64,000 nt of DNA, taken from positions 204,375,978 to 204,439,977 of the forward strand of contig NC_081828.1 in the NCBI RefSeq assembly GCF_030867095.1, read 5' to 3'. A program made the translations under genes and the position numbers. Positions 1 to 11,315 of this stretch are shown here, piece after piece. Every line of letters starts with the position of its first letter. Position 1 is the first letter of the stretch. Source of the DNA: Alligator mississippiensis. Taxonomy: Eukaryota; Chordata; Crocodylia; Alligatoridae. Below the pieces are notes generated by a model, which did not search any database, was not told the origin of the DNA, and saw nothing but the letters and a program-made list of their open reading frames with translations.

Positions 1-480
1 AGTTTAGGAGCCAAAAATGTGCTGGATTCACCCGGGGAGAGGTGGGCGCTTCCGGCCAAGGCATTGTGCTCGCCTCGGCTCCCCAAAGTGTTGGGAAAAC
101 TCTCCCTCCCCCCCTCCTTCCCTCCCTTCTCCAGCGCCCCGCTGTCCCCGGGCGGGCGGGGAGGCACTTGCCCTGGCGGCCCGGGGAGCCCCGCGCTCTC
201 CCGCCCCAGCTCGTCCGGGCCGGGCTTGCGCTTGTCCCGATGTGTCCCGGCAGGAGTGCAGCCCGCGGGTCCGAGCGGCAGCTCCTCACCTCGGCTCTGC
301 TCAGCGCAACTTTGTTTGGTTGTGCTGTGTTTCAGGCAGCCGCAGCGTGCTCCTGAAGCTGCAAACTCGTGTCCACCTTCCTCTTCCGAGCGTTTCATAA
401 GCACAGATGTTCGTTTGGAGACGATCTCCAAACATCCCAGGGGCACTTCTGATAGCTGCATGGGCGGGGATTGAATGCTG
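1..480. other. CpG island at the left edge
   Basis: The stretch is GC-rich with frequent CpG, about 13 kb from the far edge of the EN2 island and downstream of EN2 in gene order. Overlapping ORFs in all frames look like GC-driven open frames with no recognisable domain. It could be a regulatory island or the start of a transcript running off the window. Confidence 0.55.
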
Positions 481-2100
481 AGGTCGGATATTAAATCAGC
501 GGGATGCAGAATTACTTTTTGCCACAAACCCGAGCTGGCTAAACAGTTTCTTCCTGTAACTCGGATATGCATTACACAATCAGCGACAAGGACATTTGCA
601 TATATCGTGCCTGGATGTATGTTTGTGTATCGCATGTGTGCTATAACGCATTAAAATATACTACAGAGTTAAATACGTTGAGCAAATCGTGGGGTTTAGA
701 CTTCCCTCTCTCTCTTAGAGGCTTCCTAAGCAAAAATACAGTTAACTGCATGCGATTAGATGCTTCCTGCCACATCAGTTGCGGATGTCTTTTACGTGCG
801 ATTCTGCAACACTTTCTTATGCAATTGTGTGTGGCGATCTGCTGCGTTGTTGATTTAAAACAAGCTATTAATCCCCCTGCCTTTGCGAGAAGTATCCATC
901 CCTTATTAGTGGAAAAGGAACAGGCTCAAAGCTGGAATAGTGAATTGAGGCGTGCCCCAAAGGTCGTTTTTGACCCGTGCATGCCCGCACACATGTTGGC
1001 GATGGACACTGCAGTGACACGCACCACAGCTCGGGTGTGTTATGCCCGGAGCGAGCATGAGCACCGGGCACCTTCCACCGACATCTGTACACGTCCCCGC
1101 TCCCCGCTGCTCGTGTGTACGCTCGCACGCGTTATAAACTATGCACAAGTAGCTCCAGAGAGTTTGAGGACCAGGTTTTCCATGTAACGCGGTGTATGTA
1201 TTTGTTATCTGCTATGAGGGCGAGGTTGTGTGCGGGAGGTATTTCTGCACAATTAATTTTAAACGTCAAAAGCACGAGAAGTAACTTCGTAGTGCTCCAC
1301 GGCCAGTAAGCAGCGGGGAGCCGCGTGGTGTGGTTTGAAGTCCTCGTTTGTAAGTGCCCTGAAAGTACCGATCAGTGGAAAAAAATGTAAAAAGGGGAGT
1401 AAATCAGGCATTTTGACCCATCTAGCTTTTCATTCAAGCTTTTACAAACAAAGTGTGGGGGTGGAGTAAAACTGGTCTAGCCTCTGGTCTCTGTTACAGA
1501 AACAGTTATTGCTCACTGCGGATCACTTGCAATTTAGTTTGGATAAAATCCAACTGGCGACAAGTCATTTTTTCTCTATTCCTCATACCGCTGATATCTC
1601 TGGGAACGTCCTAACGGGAATCCAGCACGAAATATGAAGTTAGCCAAGTTGTCCTGAGATTTTCTCCTGGAAAGAAAACCTAAATACGTAAAGGATGACA
1701 CTGCAGTTTCATGAATCTGGTTTGTAAAAGAGACCCCTGGTACCACTGGTGTAAAACAGGTGTACAGCTTGCCCGATTGCATCATTAAGGGGTGGCCACA
1801 TTTCCTCCGGTGCAGCATCACTGAGTCCATAAGAAATGCCTGTGCAGAGCTGCCCCGGTGCAGGGCTCGCTGGCAGGAGGCAGCAGACGCGCCACCCCTT
1901 CACCTCGCACCACTGCGGTTGTTTCCAGCGCAGATCTAAACCCCAGCCTAAGGACAGGGTTTTGACGCCACACAGCAAGGAACTACCCCCCAAGATCGTC
2001 CTTCACCTGCCAGGCTAGTTTCGGTGGGGAAACTCCTGTCACGCACACCCACGAGTTTTGCAAGACACAGTATTGAGAACACTATTTTCTCACTGAAAAT
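481..2100. other. CpG-retaining, non-GC-rich flank (no gene seen)
   Basis: Base composition is near average, yet CpG is not depleted. By hand I count about 46 CpGs in 541-1380, close to the number expected from base composition. The short ORFs show no known domain. I read it as the shoulder of a germline-hypomethylated developmental domain. Confidence 0.5.
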
Positions 2101-3124
2101 AGTTCGCTTGATCTGCCTCTTTTATCATCATGTGCATGCCGTTCAAAATCTTCCTTATTTTTTAAAAAAAACCCTAATGTTGTACTAGAAAACAAGGCTC
2201 CTGGAACAAGGGAATATTTTTCTCCTAGCCAGTCTCTAAATCAAGGGAGAGTTTTGCCTGCGGGAGACTATTTCCACTGGAGCAGGGGGTTTGCGAGTTT
2301 GTATTTATTTAGTTTTAAATTTCTCGCCGCAGGAACAAGCTCTGATAACAGGATCCTGGGCAGAGCCCCCCTCTCCCCACCTTATTTTTCCCTATGATAC
2401 AGCCCAGTTGAGGAAAAACAGGCTTAAATATTTTGGCGACATTGTGTCTATTGTTGCAGTAAAGTAAATCATTTTGTTTGTTTGTTTGCTTTCCTGAGAC
2501 TGCTCGAAAATCTTGGCTTTTTTTTATCTTTTTTTTTTTTTTCCAGAAACTTAACAAGTGATAATAAAGGGAACACTCTGCTCGGTTAGGATTGTTAGGT
2601 CTCTTTTTTTTAAAAGGCAAAAAAATAGGATACTGACATTATTCTTCTGATTTGTCTCATTTGGATTCAGATTTGGGAGTTTGTACAATTTTCGAGTTGA
2701 CACCTGCAGTGGACAAGATCTGTTTTCCAAAGTATCAGACAGACGAGTCTGAAGTCTGAACGGGTGAAACCTGTTGACAATGTGCGTGATGAAACACGTG
2801 CTCCTTTTTTCAAATCTTAAACCCTGCCACCCTAACCTTGTTCTCATGGGCACCGTTTAGGGGTCATTTTATTTATCAAGAAATCAACAAGTTGCTTCGT
2901 GATTCAAAATAAATAAATAAATAAAAAAACCCAACTATGATGCGTTTGTCAGAAAAATGGGCAGTCTCCCAAACTGCCACCCCCACCATCGAAATCTGTT
3001 TGACCCCACTTCGTATTTTTAACTCGGGCTCCCGTACAATTTGATCCTGGATCAGAAATAAGCTTGAGAGACTAAATATTACAGCTACGACTCCATGCCA
3101 ACAGTTCGAGCCACACATTGAGTA
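2101..3124. other. AT-rich EN2 3' flank, no gene
   Basis: No domain-bearing ORF is present. A short (AAAT)n run lies near 2908-2926 and poly-T tracts near 2519-2542. Confidence 0.5.
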
Positions 3125-3141
3125 TTTCGTAATAAAGTGTT

Positions 3142-3147
3142 TTTATT
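3142..3147 (-). terminator. Candidate distal polyadenylation signal of EN2
   Basis: Minus-strand AATAAA, followed about 25-35 nt downstream by AATGTGTGG, a plausible GU-rich downstream element. Cleavage would fall near 3125. Confidence 0.5.
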
Positions 3148-4601
3148 TAATGCAATCTTCAAGAATTTAAACACACAAAATGCAGTGAGAATGTTCACAA
3201 TTTTGAGACCACAGTTGTAAATAGAAACATTCATATTTCATAAGATTATAAATATTTGATACTGCCATTGTAAAATGCACGTTTTATAAACTGAAAAAAA
3301 AAAATCTTTGCTCTCTTGCTAAAAGGCAATGTCATTGGATCCTGTCTCCTAAGCAGCTGATGATTATTCACAGAATTTAAAATTACAGCTTTTATTTTAT
3401 AATTTTGCTTCTTTTTTAAGTTTATACTAATATGTACAATGTGTATCTATTATAGCTGTGAAATAAAGAGGTTTAAGGCAAAGCGAGAAGTTCACCCTCA
3501 ATCATCAAGGAGACTACAGTCCTGAATTATTATACAACACACACCCACTCCGGAGTGCGCTTGTGCCCCTGGCCAACATTTTGGACACTTTATTCCAAAC
3601 CCGGGGGGGGGGGGGAGTCTAAAACTGGGAGAAACTATTTTTTCTTTTTGTAAAAAAAAAAAAAATAAAAAATTATAAATCTCGAAAATCTTTAATTTAC
3701 ATGGTATCACAATTTCAAATCAGAAAGCTACAACTGAAGGGAAAACAAGCGAACAAAAATGCCAAGAAATGTTTTATTTACACTGACTGTCCCTTCATAG
3801 TTGCTGTTCGGTGTTATAGATAGATACCACTGATTTGAAACCTGCTCCCTATTCTGAACTGATGGATTTATTTTTGTCGTTGGATAATATTTAGCCTACT
3901 GATCCTCCTCCCCCTCCCCCCCAACCCCAAAAATAAAATCCCTCCCTGCTTTTGGTGGGCTCCTCTGTTTTTCTAACCCGAAGTGGACATGAGAGAGCTC
4001 CCCTCCCTGCATAACAGAAGCTGGTCGTGCTGCAATAGTGGCCCGCTTGGCTTTCCCCGCAGCCCTAATCCCCACGCAGCCGGGCAGCAGGGGCTCTAGC
4101 TATGCCTGCGAGGCGTCTTCTTCCCCGGACGCGCTGCAGCTCAGCCCTGTCCCCAAAGCGGCCCCGCTCCAGCTGCCAGCAGCGTTGCACAGCGGCCTGC
4201 CTGGTGCTTGTGTCCGAGGCACAAGTCACCCCAGGCTCCAGCTACAGACAACCAGGTCCGGGGGGAGAGCCCAGGAGGCGCCGGGCTGGCAGGAGAGGGG
4301 CTGCGGGCACAGCCCGGCCTCACAAAGAAGAGCCTCCTTCGGGCTGCAAACGGGGCTCCTGGTTTTTTCACTTCCTAGGACGCGGTCCCGGAAGTTGTGC
4401 TGTTTACCTCCAAAGTTTGCCAAACAAGCTCCGGGAAGGGGGGAAAATACCGGAGGGCCAGCTCCTGTCCTCCATCTCCCGAGCCCGGGCTGCCCTGCCT
4501 GCCACCCCGCAGCCCAGCCCCGCACAGAGCGGGGAGCCCGGCCCCTTCTGTCCAGCGGCCGCCCTGGGGTTGCTTTCCCTGTCGGTACTGCTTTGTTTTA
4601 A

Positions 4602-4631
4602 AATAATAATAATAATAATAATAATAATTAA
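4602..4631. repeat. (AAT)n microsatellite in EN2 3' UTR
   Basis: About nine tandem AAT units, followed by degenerate AT-rich sequence to about 4645. Confidence 0.85.
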
Positions 4632-5174
4632 TAATATTAAATTAATGCCTCCCCCCCAACGCCGACCACCCGCGCCCACACACGCACGCACTCACAACAT
4701 AAAATAATTAGAATAATAATAATTAAAAAAAATAGAGAGAGAACAAATAGGAGAACTATTTATTCGGTTCACAGTCGTGTGAAATGCAGCAATAAAAATC
4801 TTTGGACTTCAGCAAAAGTTGTTCTTTTTTTCCTTTTTTTTTTTTTAATTTCCAAAAAACAGCGTCCAAGGTCCATGAAAACAGCGCTTAAGTCTATAAA
4901 AAAAATGTCACTTAAGCAGTTTAAAAAAAAAAAAAAACAACCAAAAAACCCCCCATCGAGACAGCGTCTCCAGCTGCAGCCACCCGAAACCCACCGGGGG
5001 GAGGGGGGGAGGAAATCCCGCAAAATAATAATAACGTTGTAGTCAGATCTGTGGGATTTGGAGCAGCCCCTTACCTGTGACTCCTCTACACAGGCTACCG
5101 CAGGGCTCTGCGAGCCCCGCGCCCCTCCGCTACGGATGCTGGTCTCGTCTGTACACACGGGTTGTTTGTCCTGC

Positions 5175-5180
5175 TTTATT
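5175..5180 (-). terminator. Candidate proximal polyadenylation signal of EN2
   Basis: Minus-strand AATAAA about 60 nt after the stop codon. Its use would give a very short 3' UTR. No strong GU-rich element is evident just downstream, so it is ranked below the distal site. Confidence 0.25.
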
Positions 5181-5239
5181 CTCTCTTTAAATTATTGCAT
5201 GGGATGAGCTCGGCCGCCCAGCGCCCGCCCCGCCCGGCC

Positions 5240-6114
5240 CTACTCGCTGTCGGACTTGCCGTCTTTCGCCGTGGTGGAGTGGTTGTAGAGTCCCTGCGCC
5301 ATCAGGTGCACCGCCAGCGTGTTCTTGCTGCCCGTGGCCTTCTTGATCTTGGCCCGCTTGTTCTGAAACCAGATCTTGATCTGGGACTCGTTGAGGCTGA
5401 GTTCCTGGGCCAGGCTCTGCCGCCGCTGCTCCGTCAAGTATCTGTTGGTCTGGAACTCGGCTTTGAGTCTCTGCAGCTGCTCGGCCGTGAAGGCGGTGCG
5501 GGGCCGCTTGTCCTCTTTGTTGGGGTTCTTCTTCTTTGGTTTGCGCGACCTGGGCCCTGGGGTGCGGGGGCGGCCGGGCGGGGCGACAAACAACAGCACA
5601 AAGAGAGACGTGAGAGGCAGGCAGGCGGCGGGGCCCCGGGCCGCTCGGCTCGCGCGTGGGCAGGAGGCAGAGCCCGCGCCGGCCGCAGGCCCGAGCCCGT
5701 GCCCCCGCGCCGGGGCTGGGCGGGCTGTGCCGCGAGGGGGAGGCGGCCCCCGCCCAGCCCGCCCCCGGCCCGGCCTCCCCGCGCGGGTGGAAGGGTCACG
5801 CGTGGCCCGGCCCTGGGGGGGGGAGGGGGGCGCCGCCGGAGGACAAAGCCAGCCGCGGGGCGATGCGGGCCGGGCGGCGTGGGGAGGCCGTGCCAGCCCC
5901 GCGCCCGCGGCCTCCGGCCCCGCTTTGTCCCTCCCCGCGGGGCCCGCGCCGGGGAAAGGAGCGCGCGGGGCTCCGGGCTCGGCCTCTCGGGGGCAGCGCC
6001 CGGGCCGAGTCACGCGGAGCGGCCCAGCGGGACCCGGCAGCCGCGGCTCGGGCAGGCTGGGGTGGGAAGGGGGGAGGGGGGGCTGCTCCTCTCTCGGGGC
6101 CTCGCCGCTTATTT

Positions 6115-6145
<31 letters not shown>

Positions 6146-7080
6146 TTCTGCTTGTTAATTTCTGGAGGGATTTTTGGTGCCGCCGCCGCCTTCCCCGCAC
6201 CCACGGGCGGCCCCTCGGCCTGCGCCCCGCGAGCCCCGCCGCGAATTAAGTCTTAACAAAGGCGCGCAGCGGAGAACAATGGGGCAATCGCAGGTCGGGC
6301 TGCGGGAGCCGCTCGGAGCCGGGGACTCCGCTCGGCGCGGCCCCGCGGCCCGGCCCGGCCCGGGCCTGCTTGTGCCGGCTGCGGGGCGCCGGGGGCTCCG
6401 CGGGCCGGGCGCGGCTCCTCCGCAGCGCGGCCCGGCCCGGCAGCCCGGTCCCGGTCCCGCGCCCGCCCCGCAGGGACAGGCCTCCCCGGGGCCTGCGGCC
6501 GGCCGGGACCCGCCGGCAAGGGGCTGCGGCCGGCGCGCGGTGCGCGGGAGCGGCTCTTACCTGAGGAGGGCCGGTCGGAGTAGCGGGTGCAGTAGACCCA
6601 GGCGGGCCAGAGCATGGGCTGGCCGGGCGGGTTGGCGCCGGCCTGGGAGCTGTCCGAGTCCGAGCTGACGGACAGGTCGGCGCCGCTCGCGCCGCGGGGC
6701 TTCAGCGCGGCGTCCAGCGCCCCGGAGTCGCCTCCCTTCTTGGCCCCGCCGTGCAGCGCCAGGGCTTTGGAGCCGCCCTCGCCGTGCGCCGGCGAGCCGC
6801 CCCCCGCGCCGGGCAGCTGCCCCCCGGCCGGCGGCGCGGCGGACGGGCTGCGGCGGAGCTCCGTGCCGGCCGCCAGCCGCGGCTCCGCGCCGTCCTTCCT
6901 GCGCCCGAACTCGGGCCGCAGGATGTTGTCGATGAAGAAGTTGGTGATGCGGGGCGGCAGCGCGGGGTTGCCCGGCGCCGGCAGCACCAGGGCCCGGCGC
7001 CGCGCCGGCTCCTCGGGCTGCGCCGGCGGCTCGGGCTCGGGCTCGGGCTCGTGGCGGGGGCTCTGCTCCGTCTCCTCCAT
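5240..7080 (-). CDS. EN2: Engrailed-2 homeobox transcription factor, two exons: join(7080..6561, 5556..5240)
   Basis: The 278-residue protein is a sequence-specific nuclear repressor of midbrain-hindbrain and cerebellar patterning. Seen in order: four Glu-Pro repeats (11-18); the EH1 Groucho/TLE-binding region with [10 protein letters not shown] (about 44-60); an acidic serine cluster SVSSDSDSS (137-145); the EH2 PBX-binding segment WPAWVY (158-163); a basic linker with KKK (181-183); the homeodomain (189-248) with W48, F49, Q50 and N51 of helix 3 intact; and the EH5 tail ending [24 protein letters not shown] followed by that tail is the EN2 signature and excludes EN1. The exons give 520 + 317 = 837 nt, exactly 279 codons, with the split codon G|GG. 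The start at 7080 is the first in-frame ATG and has G at -3 and +4; the frame stays open further upstream only through a GTG near 7293. The protein is shorter than human EN2 (333 aa) because the Gly/Ala-rich stretches of exon 1 are absent. No disrupting mutation is seen. Confidence 0.97.
5557..6560 (-). other. EN2: EN2 intron 1
   Basis: The single intron separates EH1/EH2 from the homeodomain exon, the arrangement typical of vertebrate EN genes. Read on the minus strand, the donor is CTCAG|GTAAGAG (GT at 6560-6559) and the acceptor is a C-rich tract ending CACCCCAG at 5557. Splicing here restores the reading frame through a Gly codon. It contains a pure (ATTT)n run at about 6117-6146 and several G-rich tracts, for example around 5815-5830 and 6068-6082. 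Confidence 0.93.
6112..6147. repeat. (ATTT)n microsatellite inside EN2 intron
   Basis: About eight tandem ATTT units lie within an otherwise extremely GC-rich intron. It is likely length-polymorphic. Confidence 0.9.
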
Positions 7081-7495
7081 GCCGCGCCCCCGCCCGCCCG
7101 CCCGCCGCCCGCCCTCGGGGCCGCGCTCCGCCGCGCTCGCTGCTGCCTCTGCCCGGCGGCCGCCGCCTGCCCCGCGCCCGCTCAGTCCTGCCCGCCGGGG
7201 CTGCCGGGGCCCGCGCACGTCGGCATCCCGCGGGCTCGGGCTCGGGCCCCGCGCCCCGCGCTGCGGCGGCGGCTGCCCGGCGAGGAGCCGCACTCGCGCC
7301 GCGGGTCCTTCTCGGCGGCGGGAGCAGCCGCGGGCGAGGGCTGCTCCGCGGCCCCGGGCGCAGCGGCAGGGCGCCGAGCCAGGGCGCCGCCGGCCCGCGC
7401 CTGCCGGCCGAGGGTCCGCGGGGGCAGGCGGGCGGGCGGGCGGGCGGGCGCGGGCGGCACCGGTCGCGGCGCGGCTTGCACCGGCCCCGGAATAC
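7081..7495 (-). other. EN2: EN2 5' untranslated region (probable)
   Basis: This is GC-rich sequence between the initiator ATG and a TATA-like box at 7528-7516. The right limit assumes initiation about 25-30 nt downstream of that box. It contains repeated GC-rich units (GGGC tetranucleotides around 7431-7450) that could form strong secondary structure in the mRNA. Confidence 0.45.
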
Positions 7496-7615
7496 TTTCA
7501 CTCCGGATTTTTGTTCTTATTTTTAATAGAGCCCCTCGAGTGACGTTGCAAGGCCGGGCTCCTCGACACGTGCCTCGGGCCAATGGCGGCCCCGGCCCGG
7601 CCGCACGTGACGCCG
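7496..7615 (-). promoter_or_regulatory. EN2: EN2 core/proximal promoter (candidate)
   Basis: Read towards EN2, the order is: E-box CACGTGA on the plus strand at 7604-7610; a CCAATGG motif at 7580-7586 (NF-Y type); a second E-box CACGTG at 7567-7572; a CRE-like half site (TGACGTTG on the plus strand, 7541-7548); then the AT-rich TATTAAAAATA at 7528-7518. An AT-rich box in this GC-rich setting, with CCAAT and CRE-like motifs at typical distances, makes this the best candidate start region. There is no experimental support here. Confidence 0.5.
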
Positions 7616-8159
7616 CGGCCCTCGAGTAAGTGACAGCCGCGGCCCCCTCCCGCCCGCCCGCCGCCCCCGCCCTCTGCTTTTAAAGACACAGCGGCCGCCC
7701 GGCGTCTCCCTGCTCCGGGGAAGGGGGCGCGGGGACGTCCCCGCCGCCCGGCCCCGCCCGGCCCGGCCCGGCCCGGCCGCGCCGCGCTGCGCTGCGCACA
7801 GCTGTGTCCGGGGCGCGGGGGAAGCCCCAGCCCCGCGTCCCGTTTTGGGGGGCATTTCCATCTTGTTTACCTGGGGGGGGCATCCCACAATTCCTTGCAC
7901 AGAGGCATAAATCACATCGCACGAGCCGCCGCGGTACAAAGGGGCGTCGGCGCGGGGCGGGGGCGGGGGCCGGGCCGGGTTGGGCCGGGCCGGGCCAGGC
8001 CCCGCCAGGGACGGATGCGACCTGCGGCTGAGGCGGCTCATGTGCCCGCAGCTCCGGAGCGATGTCTGGGCTCCTCCTCCCGCCCCGGCCCTGCAGACCC
8101 GCGGGGGCCGGCGGAGAGCGGCGGGGCAAGGAGGGACCCCCGTCCCCCCGGGGAAGCGG

Positions 8160-8210
8160 CCGGTAATTGACTCGTTGGCCGAGCGCTGGACAGGAGCCTT
8201 TGATCGCGGC
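8160..8210. promoter_or_regulatory. Homeodomain + TCF/LEF motif pair upstream of EN2
   Basis: TAATTGA (8164-8170) lies 26 bp from CCTTTGATC (8197-8205), an excellent TCF/LEF match. This is an AT-containing patch in a GC-rich island. WNT1 signalling maintains EN expression at the midbrain-hindbrain boundary, so a TCF input is plausible. The link to EN2 is inferred. Confidence 0.35.
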
Positions 8211-8352
8211 TCCCCGCTTCCAGACAATGTGCACCGCCGAGGCTTGGCCCGCACGGGCCCCCCGCGGCCGCACGCCCCCGCCTCTGGGGTTTGTTTCTCC
8301 CCCATCAAGATCGGCAAAGGCTGATGCCTCCCCGGGAGGCGGCCGCCCCGTT

Positions 8353-8368
8353 GTGTGTGTGTGTGTGT
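8353..8368. repeat. Short (GT)n run
   Basis: Eight GT units in the GC-rich upstream domain. Confidence 0.8.
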
Positions 8369-11315
8369 AGGGGGCAGCCCCTGGGACCCAGAATTGGGAG
8401 CCAAGGGCTGGGGCGGGGGATGCTGGGCGCTGCGGATCCTGCCTCCGTCGGGGCTCCAAGGCTCCTCAACGCCCGCTTAAAGTCACCAAAGGTCACGGGC
8501 GGGGGGGCTGTGCTGCTCCCCAACACCGCCCCCCCGGGGCTGCGCTGCCCCGGCGGGCACACGCGCTGCAGGCAGACCTCGGCTGCCCCCTCCCCAGGCC
8601 CGGCCCGGGGCTCAGGCAGCGTTCCCCGGCGGGGGGCCAGGAGCTGCTGCTTGCTGCTCCGCTGGGTGGTCCCCACGGCCCGGCCTTGCTCCGGCCTCGG
8701 GCAGCCGGGGCCGGGCCGGACTGGGCGGCGCTGCTGAGCCGGGGGCAGCGGGGATGCGGGGCGGGCGGAGCTGGGTACGATCCACCGGGGCTTGCGGGCC
8801 CTGCCCGGCCAGGGCAGAGCTGCTGCTCGAGAGCCGCCTCCGCTGTGCTCTCCTCCGTCCCGGCCCCCGGCTGTGCCCGCGGGCCGCGCACTGAAGAGCC
8901 TGCCCGGGGCTTTTCCTGCTGGGCGCGGGGGCGTAAATGCCCCGCTCCCCACGGGCAGGTCCGCAGGGAGGCGGCGGCGGCCTCCTTTGGGTCGTGCCCC
9001 CCAACCCAGCGGGGCAGCAAGCGGCCCCTCGAGGTGAATCCCGGCAGCGCCCCGTGACAGGCGAGTGTCCCGTCTCGTGTGTCCCGACAAGGCTCCTCTC
9101 ATCCTTGCAGGCCCGCGTCTCGGCCCTGCCCCGGCCCTGGCGCTCCCGGCCGCACCCCCTCACTGCCTGGTGCCCCGATGGGGAGTGGGCAGTGCCCGCC
9201 CGGCCGCCGCCCCCCGGCGCTGGCACCTCCTGGGAGTTGCACTGGCTAAAGGGGCCCTGCCTGGCACAGCCGGACCGCGGGCCGGGACAGCTCCGACCTT
9301 CGTCCTCAAAGCGCCGGGCCCTGGGCACGAGGGGCTGGGGTGATGTGCTCCCGCCAGCGCCCTTCTTTCCCGGGCCATTTCTGCCTGAAACCCGGTCTCC
9401 GCGGGAGGGTTTGCAGCAGCGGTTTCATGCCCCGATCGCAGAAATGCTCCAGCCCCTTCTTGTGCGACCTTCCCCGGGAGCCCTGCGGTGCTGCTTCACC
9501 CCGGATGCGGTGCAAACGGCGGGCGGTGCCCGCTGCAGCAGGCAGCGCGGGCCAGGCTCCGTGTGTCACCCCGGCCCGGCTACGTGCGGGTCCGCCAGGC
9601 CCCAGAGCTGCTGGGCTTTTCACCCCCGTTCCCCGGCGGCGCAGAGCGGCCGACACCCCGTTTGGGGCCGAGGGTTCCCGGGGAGCCGCCCCGGCGCGGG
9701 GCCCGTCCCAGCCCGGCTAAGGGGCTGCCCCGGGCCCCGAGCGCTGGCCGGGCCGGGCAGGCGGCCGGCAGGGCCGCCCTGAGCGCTCCGCCAGTTGCAC
9801 CGGACCAGGAGCCCAGGCCAAGGCCGAGGCTGGCAGGTCCCGGGCCCCGTTCCCCCTCCCCGGGCCAGCACGGAGCGGACCTGCCTGGCACGACCGGCAC
9901 TGAGCCCGCAGCCGCCCGGGGCGCCATCACCGGGCCTGACCGACGTGCAGACGGGCCGGGCTCAGCCCCTCGCCTCTGTCAGGGCCGCTGTCCAGCCCGG
10001 CCCAGCCCCGGGGCCGGCCCACGTCTCTGCTCCCGGTGTCCCCAGCCAGGCAGGGGCCGGGCCGGGCCGGGGCTGACTTCCTTCAGGATCCGGACACCAC
10101 ATGCGGGCGCGGAGGGAGGTGGCCCGGGGCCGAGCCGGCTCCCCGCTGCTCCCTGCGCCTCCGCGGCCGCTGCTGCCCCTTGGCTCCGGGGACGTGTCCG
10201 CCCGGCCACGGCACGGAGCGCGCTCGGGCCCGTCGGCCGGGGAAGCGGGAGGACCAGGAGGGGCTCCCAGCCCAGCCCAGCCTCAGACCGGCCCCACCCC
10301 GCCCCAGCCCCAGCACGAGGACATCTGGCTCCTGGGGACAGAGCAGCGCTGCCCACGGCCGGGCTCCCTGGGCTCCGGCCAGAGACTGGAAGTGGGGTCA
10401 CCGCCCGCCTGTGCTGCCCCGCGCCCTGCCCCGCACCACGGCACGGCTGCGGAGTCACGCTCGCAGCGCGCCTGGGCCGTCCTAGCCGGCCGGACAGACG
10501 AGGCGCCCTTCCCCTCCCAGCAGCGCTTCCCCGGGCCCTTCTGGCCGCCCCGACACCCGCGCCGGGAGTCCGGCCCGCCCCGCCCCGTCCCCGCGCAGCG
10601 CCCGCGGGCAGGTGGCGGCGCGGAGCCTGCGGACAGACAGCTCCCGCCCTCGGGGCCCTGGCGGCGGCGCGGGGCGGCGCGCGGGGATCCGCTGCCGGCC
10701 TTGGGCTGATTCCGTCCCGCGCCTCCGGATTCACACCTCGGCGGGCGCGGGACTGCGGGACGGGCCTGGCGCTGCCCGGGAGCGCGCTGCTCTGCGCGGC
10801 GGCGAGGGCCGGTGCTCGCCCGGCCGCCCCCCGCGGGGCCACCCGCCGGCATCTGCCCTTTTGCAGAATAAATTAGATTTAAAAAGACGAGTCCAGGAGC
10901 CCCCCCCTCCGCGGACCCCGCAGCGTCGGCCTCAGGGGTCCCTCTCTGCGGGGCGGGCCGGGGGCGGCTGCCCCGTCGCTGCCGTGAGAGGGCGCGGGCG
11001 GACCGCACCGCAGGGGGTTTCTTTACTCGCCCGGCAGTGTCCGTCGCCCAGTTCAAGCCGCTCTGCTCCCAGCCAGCCCGGCACGGCTCGTCCCCGCCGC
11101 CCTGCGCCAGCCCCGCGCCCCGGAGCTGCGATGCCCACTTGCTGCCTGGGCGCCGGCACCGCTGGACGGGACGGGACGGGACGGGACGGGGCCGACGGCA
11201 GCGCGGGGCTGTGCGCCCGGAGCCTCGTCCCGACGGCACGGGGCGTGTGCAGCTCGCGGGCCTTGGCACGCACTCAGGGACATTCCCCGCCAAGGGTATG
11301 GGCTCCAGATGGCTG

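Larger units (their letters stand above)
3125..5239 (-). other. EN2: EN2 3' untranslated region (probable extent)
   Basis: This stretch follows the EN2 stop codon (TAG at 5242-5240) and holds no credible ORF. It passes from GC-rich (about 3960-5239) to AT-rich (3125-3960). The distal limit is placed at a minus-strand AATAAA at 3147-3142, followed by a GT-rich stretch at about 3118-3110. The implied length of about 2.1 kb suits the long 3' UTR known for amniote EN2. It contains an (AAT)n run at about 4602-4628, a 13-G homopolymer at 3603-3615 and several poly-A/T runs. The true end could instead be the proximal signal at 5180-5175. Confidence 0.5.

Noticed and set aside
5162-6256. 364-codon plus-strand open frame across EN2 exon 2 and intron
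   Set aside because: It is antisense to a certain homeobox exon in very GC-rich DNA, with no domain and low-complexity Arg/Gly/Pro content.
6557-7501. 314-codon minus-strand frame overlapping EN2 exon 1 in another phase
   Set aside because: A frame-shifted shadow of EN2 created by GC-rich codons; the true frame carries EH1 and EH2.
6614-7629. Long plus-strand frames of about 300 codons opposite exon 1
   Set aside because: Antisense shadows without any recognisable motif.
9488-10876. 462-codon plus-strand frame, longest in the window
   Set aside because: Pro/Ala/Arg/Gly-rich translation with rival frames on both strands; long frames are expected by chance at this GC content. No domain was found.
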